Shown here: one piece after another, positions 8,623 through 17,881 of the stretch
Numbering within the stretch: the stretch's first letter is position 1
Layout of the letters: each line of letters starts with the position of its first letter
Assembly: GCA_025399215.1 (NCBI GenBank)
Contig: MU621343.1
Coordinates: forward strand, 5,874 to 24,010
Origin: Globomyces pollinis-pini
Taxonomy: Eukaryota > Chytridiomycota > Chytridiomycetes > Rhizophydiales > Globomycetaceae
Reading direction: 5' to 3'
Length of the DNA stretch: 18,137 nt
Made by a program: the position numbers and the translations under genes
Notes under the pieces: generated by a model
What the model was told of the DNA's origin: nothing
Database searches by the model: none
Seen by the model: the letters and a program-made list of their open reading frames with translations, nothing else

Positions 8623-11600
8623 ATGATATTATCACCCTTTCTTTTTGGAGTTGGTTTTCTATTCAGATACGCCAATGCTTTGGGAGATTGTGAAGCATTC
8701 TGTGGATTCTACAGTGGTTTGAAAAGCGTTGGTGGAGTATGCAATGCAATTCTTGGTGGAACTCCCACCTCTGAAGAATTAGAAATGCTTGATTGTTGCT
8801 CATTTAATTCCGTTGATTGTGATCCGTCTAAGCCTGTACCAAGCATCACTTCTATGTAAATAATATTACTGTATAACCTTAGAAACTTAAGCCGATTTGC
8901 GACGGGGATCACTCTGAAGGGAACTATAACGGAATATGTGTCTCAATTTACTTCTTTGAGGTCACTGTAAATATCGTATTAATTCATATATAGTGATTTA
9001 AGATCCAATCAAATATCTGGTCAAATTGATTCGATTAGCTTTCCAGAGTCTCTAGAAACTATGTAAATTTATTGATAATTACTAACCAAGTTTAGTCTTT
9101 TGAGTGCAAATTGGATATCTGGTGAACTACCACAAGATTTCAGTTACTTGACTAACTTGAAAACTCTGTACTAAAGCGATTATTTAATACAGTAGCGACA
9201 TATCCGGCAATCAACTGACAGGTGGAATAAATAATGTTATCCTTCCAGTGTCAATACAAGTTCTGTAAGTCTTTGGTCATTACTAATCAACTTCAGTGAT
9301 TTGGGCTTAAATTACTTATCTGGTGACTTGCCTAAAGATTTAAGTGGTCTCACAAATCTGATTTCCATGTACTAAAAGGTTGTTTAACAAGGTAGTTATC
9401 TAGCTAGTAACCAATTCACTGGTGGAATAGATACTATTATTCTTCCAGAATCTCTGCAATCTGTGTAATTCTAATAATCATTATTTATTGACATTAGGGA
9501 ATTAGGTGATAATAAGTTATCAGGTGAACTGCCACAAGATTTAAGTAGTTTGATTAATTTGAAGATTCTGTAAGGAAGATATTATCTGACAAGCTAGTGG
9601 ATTAGCTACAAATCGATTTACTGGTGAGATATCCAATATTGTTTTTCCCACTTCCATTTCTATTATGTAAGTCTAATCATTTTTGATCAAGCTTAGTGAC
9701 TTTGGTGACAATCAGTTATCTGGGGATTTACCGCCAGATTTAAGTGGGCTGACTGACTTGGAATATCTGTACTAAAACATTCTAACCAATAGTATTTTAT
9801 CTCGCAATCAATTCACAGGTAGAATAGATAATATTTTACTTCCGGCGGCTTTGTATTATCTGTAAGTTTGCTGATATGGCTTATCAATGTTAGTGATTTG
9901 GCTAATAATACGTTGGTTGGTGAAATACCACAACATATTAATGGGTTGGCTTCATTAAATTTTATGTAAATCCAATGATTATTATTAATCAATTTCAGTG
10001 ACATGAGCTATAATGATTTATCTGGTGGAATACCTCAAGATTTAAGTGGATTGACAAGTTTAGAATATCTGTATTGAACAGAATCTCTAACGTAATTTAG
10101 CTACCTAAGAAATAACCGATTGAATGGCACAATTGAAAACATTGCATATCCAGAGTTTCTATCTATTCTGTACGTTTAATGGACTTTTCTAATCAAGCCT
10201 TAGCGATTTGAGTGCAAACCAGTTAACTGGCGGGCTTCCACAAGATTTCACTGGCTTGATTCATTTACTATATTTGTACTTGAAGATCTTTTAACAAACC
10301 AGAAACTTAAAACAAAATCAATTATACGGGCGGGTTGACAATATTACGATTCCAATATTTGGGCAAAGTAATATCCTTATCAGTGAACGAGATGATGATC
10401 CTGCTCCGTTTGGTTTTTGGTACCTGTATGATAAATTAGACAATAACTTCAGTGATCTAAGCGAAAATTCTTTCTATGGCAAATTACCAGATAATTTAGA
10501 AATATTGAACAACTTGTTGTATCTGTAAATCGTGAATTGTTCTTAATTTAACTTTAAAAATAGTGATGTATCAAGCAATAACCTATCGGGAAAAATAGAT
10601 AATGTTAAGCTTCCTGTGTCTCTCACTTGGCTGTAAGTTCAATAATAATTATTTATTAAATTCAGTGACTTAGGAAATAATTTTTTTTCTGGACAAATAC
10701 CACAAGATTTTAGTCAATTTATTAACTTACGAAATATGTAACTGCTGAAAACTAACCAAACAGCTTGCTATATGATAATCAACTCAATGGTTCTATTGAT
10801 GAGCTTGTATTCCCAAAATCTTTGGTACGATTGTAATCCTGCGTGTGCTACTCATTATGTTTAGGGACTTGAACAATAACTCTTTATCTGGGGGTTTAAC
10901 CCAAGATTTAAGTACATTCCCAAGAATAACTTATATGTAATTTTATAACCTAATAACTAAACTAAGTGATTTATCTTACAACAACCTGAATATGACATTA
11001 GACAGTATAAAACTACCAAGATCAATTAAATACCTGTAAATTCCAAAGTTAATCTAAATCCAGCAATTTGCAATCGAACAAGCTGACTGGCAAAATCCCC
11101 AAAAGTTTTGCTAATGCCACTGTGTTTCCTTTCCTGACTGACTTGTAAAAACGAAATCAACATCCTAACTCAGCAGGATATTGCGAAACAATCAACTTGA
11201 TGGGTTTTTTCATGGAAAGGAAACGTTCAAATATTGTGATATTCGCGGTAATAACGTCTGTGATCCGTTGGAACCATCCCCTTGTTTTATGGAACGTTGC
11301 TTTGATGGAAGTAAAATATGTGACATCGCTCTTGCTTTAAACTCATCATTTACTTGTACTACTTCTAATAATTATTGCAAGGATGAGACTCAAGATTGGT
11401 ACAAATGTGATGAAAATGACAAGGTCATCAGCATGTAATTCAATCTTCCGATTTTTACAGTTAGTAATATTACCAATGGTCGATTTAAACATCAAGATCA
11501 AGAAATTATTGTTGCTCCCAATGCAACAATCAGCAATGGATTATTTAGCATGCAAAACCTAAAGACTTTGTAAATTTATTAATTAAGACTAGGGTTCTAT

Positions 11601-12766
11601 CTGGAAATGCACTTAATATTTCCTTAATAACTGGAATTGATCTGCTATCAAAGCTAACTTATATGTAAGTTGATATGTAAAATTTACAATAGTGATTTAT
11701 CAAATAATCTCTTTTATGGATCCATTACCAGCTCATACATAAATTTAAAGGAACTTACGCATCTGTAAGAATGTATTAACTAATCAGATAGTGATTTGAG
11801 TAATAATCTGCTTGGTTTTGGAATTCCAAAAGGATTCGCAAATTTGACATATTTGTATTTAACGTTTAACTTAAAACATTTAGGAAGCTCTCTGGAAATA
11901 AGTTTACAGGAAAATTCAAACAGAGTTTTACCGGTAGCTGTGAAATAATAGGTCCAGAGATAAGCGTATGTGATCCATCTACCTCTGGTAACCCATCCTG
12001 CGGTCTGAGACTCTGTTCCAGCATCTCCTTCATTGAACGATACGAAAATTTGCAACAGCAATATCAAAATTTGGTTGGTCGATTTAAAAAAGTCAATTCT
12101 CTCATTGAAGAATTTATTGCAACACCTATAAACGAAAGTCCTTTAAGAGATTCTTTCCCTAGCGAAGCGGATCTATATAAATACGTTCTCGACGTCTTTG
12201 TAGCTTATACTAATGTCCAATTATTCGATACCAATGGAGATGATGCACTTAATATATTAACCGTTGGAAATGTTGCTCTCAACCTTGGACAACTGTTACA
12301 AGATTTTTCAGATGTATCTGGTGTTGGATTTTCAGGAGCTCCTAATGGTGGTATATTCGGGAATGGCGATTTTTCCAGTTCCTCTGATCCGCAAGGAGGT
12401 ACTGGTGGATTTCCAGGTGGGGGATCGGATTTTATTGCAAAAGACTACATAGTATCTGTAAATCAAACTAACCCAGCTATACCTGTAAGTGGTTCAAATG
12501 GTCTGACACAAACTGTGGTTGTTTCAAGCCCCACACCAATGAACGCTGCAGTCATTGGATCAGATTCAAATGTTGTCGGAAATGTTGTGAACTCGGTTGC
12601 AAGTAGTGAATCTAATACAAACGTAGCAAACTTTGAAGGCTCAGACGGTGATAGCAATGGTCTAGATGCGAATGGTGTTGCACTCAAGATTGACAAGAGT
12701 GATGCTACGAAAATGGCAGGATCTGCTGTTATTGCTGGTGGATTGGGTTTAGCTATGTTGCTCTAA
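8623..12766 (+). CDS. GPI-anchored leucine-rich-repeat surface protein, 29 exons with phase-2 micro-introns
   Basis: Joining exons 8623-8855, 8883-8966, 8994-9062, 9096-9167, 9193-9264, 9297-9368, 9396-9464, 9498-9569, 9598-9666, 9697-9768, 9793-9861, 9894-9965, 9999-10070, 10101-10169, 10204-10275, 10303-10425, 10453-10524, 10564-10632, 10666-10737, 10764-10832, 10865-10936, 10967-11035, 11064-11144, 11177-11434, 11465-11569, 11593-11664, 11693-11764, 11792-11854 and 11884-12766 gives an unbroken 1105-aa protein. All 28 introns (23-39 nt) are GT-AG and phase 2. In order it has: a signal peptide (MILSPFLFGVGFLFRYANA); a Cys-rich N-cap; about 21 LRRs of 23-24 residues with the plant-type core LxxNxLxGxIP; an eight-Cys island in exon 24; further LRRs in exons 25-28; a four-Cys C-cap; a short helical segment; a Gly/Ser-rich stalk; and a hydrophobic GPI-type tail. 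It has no kinase or transmembrane signalling domain. A binding or adhesion role at the cell surface is inferred; the ligand is unknown. Confidence 0.92.
8994..11035 (+). repeat. Tandem LRR exon array: one LRR per exon, two alternating exon types
   Basis: Exons 3-22 each encode one LRR. Type A exons (72 nt, 24 aa) follow the pattern DLxxNxLSGxLPQDLSGLTNL, seen in exons 4, 6, 8, 10, 12, 13, 15, 17, 19 and 21. Type B exons (mostly 69 nt, 23 aa) follow xLxxNQFTGxIDNIxLPxSL, seen in exons 3, 5, 7, 9, 11, 14, 16, 18, 20 and 22. They alternate strictly except for an A-A junction at exons 12-13. Introns after B exons are mostly 30-34 nt with a TAATCA-type branch region; those after A exons are mostly 24-30 nt, often with GTACTAA. 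The duplicated unit is therefore two exons plus two introns, about 200 bp. Confidence 0.9.
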
Positions 12767-13169
12767 CCCATCTGCCTTTCCTTTTCCTATGTCCTTTCTC
12801 TCTTTAGTACTCTCTTTCGTTTCTTGGTTTATAAAGAATAAAATCTGATATTCTGATATGCCAGTCCTATTGAATATTTTCTATCGTCGGCAAGTATTCG
12901 CTGTCGGTGTATTATTTTTTACGTTTCTGATACTGCTTACCACCTTTATTCACTTATTGTAACTACAAAGGTGTGATTGTAAGAAACTTTTAATTGTTTG
13001 GCTGTTCTTCATTGAACGCGATCTTGATAAATTCACAGATGATCTTGAACTCAACACTGACCGATAAGTATACTAATACACAACAGCACATCAGATATTT
13101 TCCATTAAATTAGTCCCAATTTAGATTACATCACTGTTTCAAACACACTTGCTTTTTTTTCACCATCAT
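12767..13169. other. Intergenic region after the LRR gene
   Basis: A strongly pyrimidine-rich 3' UTR (12772-12825) leads to AATAAA at 12837-12842. The rest would be the promoter of the acyltransferase gene. No TATA box, RNA gene or further ORF is recognised. Confidence 0.5.
12837..12842 (+). terminator. Poly(A) signal of the LRR gene
   Basis: AATAAA 71 nt after the stop at 12766, preceded by a C/T-rich tract. Confidence 0.6.
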
Positions 13170-14193
13170 ATGGAGATTAACTTGAATTTGATCCTGATAT
13201 CCGCAGCCATTGGTGGGATCATTCGCCTATTTCAGTTCCTATACACTTCTGAATACTTTAAAATGGGGGATCCAAGAAATTGGAAAGGCCATTCCTCAGA
13301 ATTTAAAAATAGAGTCAGTAACTTGTTTGGAATTGTACCCCATACAGTCATTTGGGAAGGTTCAAAACCAAAACCAAACCAGAAAATATTATTTGTTGCT
13401 AATCATCAAGTTGGTGGTAAAGAATTACTTTTTTGTTCATTGTCTAGCACTTGAACTACCTTTAATTTGGTCTGTTATTTGGTTACAAACTGGAATTTGG
13501 CCTCGTGGATTGATGGATAGACTTCGTAATCTAGAAGTTGTGGTTAATCTTTTAGATTTTGTTTTCCCAATTTGGTCGCATATACTTTGGTTTATGGGTG
13601 GTATCCTAGGTAAATAGAAGGTTGATTAATGAAATAAGGTAGTAGAGAAACATGTGAACAGGCCATGACAGAAGGATATCCAATTTTTGTTCTTCCAGGA
13701 GGTGGTGATGAAGTGATGCGAAGCAAGTATTGCAAGAAATATGAGTAACTACAGTTATATAACTCATTATTTAGACTGTTGTGGAAAGATCGTAAAGGGT
13801 TCGCTGTGATGGCCAGTGCACATGGTAATATATTTTAACATCCTCATCCTTATAGACTACACTATTGTACCAGTCAGTTCAATTGGTGTGGAGGATATGA
13901 TGACTATTCTAATGGATATCCCTGTTGGTTGGTTTTTAAAATTTACTGGTGATAAACGAGTTTCTCAAACAGTTCCCCTTATTTGTCCAAACTTTTCATT
14001 TCAACGTCAGTATATCAAGTTTGGTAAACCTATTAAAACTGCTAAAGGAGATGATACTCAAGATATTCGTGACAAAGCGTTTGCTGCCGTGTCAAGTGGT
14101 ATAAAAGAATTACAAGAGAAGCAAAGTACCGATCCTAAGAGATATTACAATATCTTTACCTTTTTCTTTAAAGATCATAAGAAGGAAGATTAG
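13170..14193 (+). CDS. Lysophospholipid/diacylglycerol acyltransferase-like protein (TMEM68/DAGAT type), 5 exons
   Basis: Exons 13170-13416, 13448-13609, 13639-13744, 13775-13824 and 13856-14193 give 300 residues; the introns are 31, 29, 30 and 31 nt. The ATG at 13170 is the first Met in the open frame. An N-terminal hydrophobic helix (LILISAAIGGIIRLFQFL) should anchor it in a membrane. Motif I is ANHQVGALELPL, formed across the first splice junction, with the catalytic His of the acyltransferase family. The later motif FVLPGGGDEVMR matches the PGG element of DAGAT/TMEM68-like enzymes, followed by the characteristic WKDRKGFAVMA and TIVPV. It probably transfers an acyl chain from acyl-CoA to a glycerolipid at the ER. 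The exact acceptor cannot be told from sequence. The start could be further upstream if a 5' exon exists. Confidence 0.88.
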
Positions 14194-14298
14194 AATGGTT
14201 TATATGCCCAATGACTAATATGAAAAGTAATATATCCATAAATGATGTCATATGTTTAGATCTTATTAATCTGATATTGAATTTGCATTATATTGCCA

Positions 14299-14304
14299 AT
14301 TAAA
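14299..14304 (+). terminator. Poly(A) signal ATTAAA of the acyltransferase-like gene
   Basis: An ATTAAA variant 105 nt after the stop at 14193. The convergent ARPC2 gene ends only 159 bp from that stop, so the 3' UTRs likely overlap. Confidence 0.35.
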
Positions 14305-14334
14305 AGATTTTATTGAGTCCAGACAATCCAAAAG

Positions 14335-14340
14335 TTTATT
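14335..14340 (-). terminator. Poly(A) signal of ARPC2
   Basis: Coding-strand AATAAA, 12 nt past the stop at 14353. A second copy lies at 14309-14314. Confidence 0.45.
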
Positions 14341-14352
14341 TTTAAAAACGAT

Positions 14353-15434
14353 TTAATTCCGTTTAAAGGTTTTACCACTAAAGGTTTAAAAGTTAGAATG
14401 ATACCTGGCGGTTTTCTGTTCAGTAGGACGTTCTGGTTTTGCTCTATTCAAAACTTTCAAGAAAGAATCAACTCGAGTACGCATGCGTGAATGTAAGTAC
14501 GCTTTCGAAGCCTTGATATGGAAATGGAAGTAATCGCGGAATAAATGGATTCGAGAAATACATTCAGGTCCATTAGCTCCTTGAAAATGTCTGGGAAACA
14601 ATACTACATACAATCAGTTTGTTTGGAATAAATACCAAATGTCACATAACCAACATCTTCAGAATCTTTTAAACCTGACAAGTGTCTTAGTTCAAGTGGT
14701 GGTTCTCTGGCAGAATACAAAACTTGTGGTGCCATCTGAATAGCAGGTTGTCTTCTGGCATCAACAAATTCCTAATATTGTTAATTCTAATATTTAATAC
14801 TTGTAAGAAAACTCTTCCATAAATACGATCAGATTCATCCTTGAATTCGGTAGAGAAAATGACGGTGACACGGTCGGGCAAACCCTTTACATAAATAGCT
14901 TCATTCTCCCGATAATGAATTGCCATCAGAGGTGATTCTTGTTGTTGTGCTTGTGAAGAAAATGCAACTTCAAAAGGTGCAGCCATAGCATTTCGTTTAA
15001 GTAAAGCAATGGATTTGATCAATGGTTCTAATGATGAAAAACAGTATTGAAATACCAGTATCGGCTGGTAAAGCTAATAGATCGATACGTAGAGTAACAT
15101 CGAAACCAACTTCAGGTTGAGGTAAATAATATGATCCATATTCTCTTGCTAATACTTGTTGAGCACCAAAAGAAAGTAAATCCTTAAAACCTCGCATATT
15201 CATTGATACCATCAATACTCCTTTATCTTCTGCATTTGAAATCCTATAAGTGACACCATCGAAATCTGCTAGAACTGCAATACTCTTTTCAGGATCACTG
15301 TGATGATTAATACCATCTTTTGTAAAGTTTATGATAAATTAGATTGATTTTTGACTTGAGAATCCACTTTACCTTCTGAATTTATCTCGAAGAGTTTCTT
15401 CAATTATTTTACTGCCTGGTTCTAACAATATCAT
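14353..15434 (-). CDS. ARPC2: Actin-related protein 2/3 complex subunit 2 (p34-Arc), 6 exons
   Basis: Coding order is 15434-15373, 15297-15056, 15027-14801, 14771-14636, 14603-14405 and 14377-14353, giving 296 residues (the animal protein is about 300). Landmarks are [15 protein letters not shown] at the N-terminus, [66 protein letters not shown] (created by splicing), [30 protein letters not shown], and the C-terminal GKTFKRN, which only appears when a 27-nt intron (14378-14404) is removed. Introns from 5' to 3' are 75, 28, 29, 32 and 27 nt. ARPC2 and ARPC4 form the core of the Arp2/3 complex, which nucleates branched actin. The splice model around the 75-nt intron is the least certain part. 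Confidence 0.97.
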
Positions 15435-15637
15435 GTAAAGAAAATTTGATTGTGAAAAAACGAAGCAATAAATTGTACTTGGATCCTACAACCAGGGTAG
15501 TCGATCTGAGGTTGAACTTCTTATAAATGAATATGTTGGTAAAGGTATGAATTTTAACTCAATCAGTCACGTATATTATTAATAAAAAAGCATGGAATAG
15601 TTTGCTTTATTACAATGGTTATTCATCTACCGAAAAA
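15435..15637. other. Short spacer between ARPC2 and PRPF3
   Basis: This holds the 3' end of PRPF3 (AATAAA on the minus strand at 15606-15611) and the ARPC2 promoter. It is AT-rich with no further gene. Confidence 0.4.
15606..15611 (-). terminator. Poly(A) signal of PRPF3
   Basis: Coding-strand AATAAA, 26 nt beyond the stop at 15638. Confidence 0.5.
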
Positions 15638-17407
15638 TTAATAATCTTCATTCACAAAGGTTCGAGCTGCATTCCAATAATGAATCACTCCAAATCCTTC
15701 CAAGTACTCTTTCACTTCAAAATCATTTCCAAATGTCTTTAATCGAAAGTTTTTGAAGGAATTCACATTGCTCTCTCCTTCCCAGACTAAGATACATTCA
15801 TTGGGGGAATATGATGCGATTGGTGTGTCTGGCTGTGCACTTGGTTTATCGTCCCAATTGATTCTTTTCAACATCAATTTTTTGTAAGCTGAGATTCCTT
15901 TTGGTCCCCCTTCAACTATAACTAGATTCATAGATGGGCTGATAATTGCGGTTCCTTTTAATTTGTACTGTTGTGCATTGGTATTGATTTTAAACTTGTG
16001 TTGGTTATGATCTAATCGACTAATTCTGATGGATTAGTTTACCTAAAACTTACTTGAATACTGCTATTTTCACCAGTTGACTAGTATCTTCCTTTAGTTT
16101 ACGATCCTTTTTTTCTCGTCTTTCTTCATCTGTCTTTTTGGTTGATGCTATCAGATCTTTATGCTTTTGCTGACGATCAGCCACTTGTTTTGCCATTTGA
16201 GCTTCGATTTTTGAAGGTTCCAAGATTGCTTCTTGTCCAAGGACTCTCATGAAATTGGACTTTGTTACCCTAGCTTCATCTGGTGGTAGCAATCCCAAAC
16301 GAATTTTGTCCTGCTTCTCTCTTTGAGCTTCCAACCTATTTTGACGACGAAGTTTCTTTTGTTCCTACAATACTATAAGCATCTTTATAATTCATTTACT
16401 TTTTTGGTTAAAATTAATGCTCTAGGTGGTGCAGTATTTAATTCTAATGGGGGCTCAATAGGAACAGGATGCTGAACTAAATTATTGATCAAGTCTTTAA
16501 CAGCACCAGCATTGGAATCAAAATTTTCATAAGACTCTTGAGCTACCAATTTTTTATCCCACCATTCAATTGTTGGTGGAGGGTCATTCTACAAAAGTTA
16601 AAATATTACACTGACTTACTCGGATACCAGCATTAGCCACCAACTCTAGCTCTCTCTCAATACCCGCCTTTCGAGCAGACTCTGCGATCTCTTGTTTCAG
16701 TTTCTCCAATTTTTCCTAATAAATGTTTAGAATGTAAAAGATTTACCTGATTTCTCATTTGTTGAGCGAGATTGATATATTTCCCAGGTTCAGCAAACTT
16801 GAATTTTTTTGGATTTCTAGGCTTTGGTGCTATGGTGGATCCTCCAATACTACTATCGAAATAAGGGTTATTTTTTGGATTAGTAGTTGGTTGTTCATCA
16901 ACGATCAATTCCGTTTTTTTAACAAGTAATGTCTCTTTGACAGCTAATTTTTGATTGGCCTTTACAGTTGAGAAGTTGGCCTTTGGTAAAATTGCAGATG
17001 CTCTACTGGTAAGTTTTCCATCCTGAGTCATTCGAAGTGCTGGATGTACTGCAACATTTAAACCACCTTTCGCTTTAACTTCTTCATCATGAACTTTTTC
17101 AATGCTAGAATGTTAATAAACAATAAGATACGTAGATTCCAATAATTTAGCAGCTTCTAAATTAGCTAATCTTTCTGATAATTTAGCTTTAGCCAACATA
17201 ATTTTTCTTTGAACTTCGGATATATTTTCATTTGAAGTAATGTTTTTGTTTACAAGTTTTTGAGCTAATTCTCTTTGTTTTTCAGCAATCAAGTTTTTAA
17301 CCTGATGATGAGTGATTGTATTAAAATACCTGATCTTGATCTGGTTTAATTTTCTTTGATTGATTTTCTAGTTTTTCATTTTCATCAGCATTTCTCTTCC
17401 TTTCCAT
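15638..17407 (-). CDS. PRPF3: U4/U6 small nuclear ribonucleoprotein Prp3, 7 exons
   Basis: Coding order is 17407-17330, 17301-17132, 17104-16747, 16715-16620, 16588-16400, 16364-16054 and 16025-15638, giving 529 residues. Introns are 28, 27, 31, 31, 35 and 28 nt. The N-terminal third is Lys/Glu-rich with coiled-coil character. The PRP3 domain shows LTKKEQKKLRRQNR (joined across an intron), GLLPPDEARVTKSNFMRVLG and KKDRKLKED. The C-terminal domain (DUF1115 type) has LVIVEGGPKG, LMLKRINW, CILVWEGE and a final HYWNAARTF. In the family, Prp3 binds U4/U6 snRNA with Prp4 in the tri-snRNP before spliceosome activation. It is shorter than the human protein (683 aa), and I see no N-terminal PWI domain, as in yeast Prp3. 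It is a spliceosome component in a genome whose introns are near the minimum size. Confidence 0.96.
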
Positions 17408-17741
17408 TGTTTTGTATTGGTATCTAATTGAATTTGTCAAAATTATTTTTTCTTTTTAAAAACATTTTGAATTCAACTAAAATGAGTGGTAAATGGAATA
17501 CTATTATTTATCTTCTTTAGGATTCACAACAAGCACTAAATTAATGGAAAACTACAAAAGTATTACAATTTAGATCAAACTGTCTATTTAACCCTAAACA
17601 AAATTAGACTATTTATTGATAATCGTTACGTTTATATTGATATAGAGTAATGGTAATTTTGCTATTGAAATAGGTAGTGTGTATTGATTTTTCTATTGAA
17701 TAGTACTACCTAATACATATTATATTACCGATTGTTCATCT
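17408..17741. other. Intergenic region upstream of PRPF3
   Basis: AT-rich, with no gene. It contains a perfect 8-bp inverted repeat, TAGGTAGT at 17671-17678 and ACTACCTA at 17705-17712, and near-identical direct repeats CTATTGAAATAG (17662-17673) and CTATTGAATAG (17693-17703). No function is assigned. Confidence 0.4.
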
Positions 17742-17881
17742 CAGGCCCTTGCAATAATTTATTGCAATGAAATTGACCGCTATAAATCAATTATTGGTAT
17801 TGAGAGGTTCGAGGCAATCAATTATTGGTATTGTTTATGAGCACCAACCAGTAATTGAATAATTGGCAATAATTGGTTTTA
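17742..17881. mobile_element. Candidate terminus and subterminal repeats of a hAT-type transposon
   Basis: The sequence starts CAGGCCC at 17742, a form common for hAT terminal inverted repeats. Directly inside is a 19-bp palindrome (17749-17767, TTGCAATAA-T-TTATTGCAA). An 18-bp direct repeat, AATCAATTATTGGTATTG, occurs at 17785-17802 and 17816-17833, and related AATTATT/AATAATT motifs continue to the transposase stop. hAT transposases bind such subterminal repeats. The preceding 8 bp (17734-17741, GTTCATCT) would be the target duplication. The other end lies outside the window. Confidence 0.5.

Noticed and set aside
8856..11883. LRR gene as a pseudogene, because stops interrupt every 70-100 bp
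   Set aside because: Every stop lies in a 23-39 nt GT-AG segment whose removal keeps one frame over 1105 residues with ideal LRR spacing. Random decay would not give this.
12463..12696. Minus-strand open frame opposite the last LRR exon
   Set aside because: It is the antisense shadow of the Gly/Ser-rich stalk and has no independent support.
13149..13617. Frameshifted acyltransferase
   Set aside because: The frame change coincides with a 31-nt GT-AG intron, and splicing joins NHQVG to ALELP as the family requires.
17785..17833. CRISPR-like or tRNA-like element (18-bp repeat, GGTTCGAG between copies)
   Set aside because: There are only two repeat copies, no cloverleaf can be drawn, and the context is a eukaryotic transposon end.
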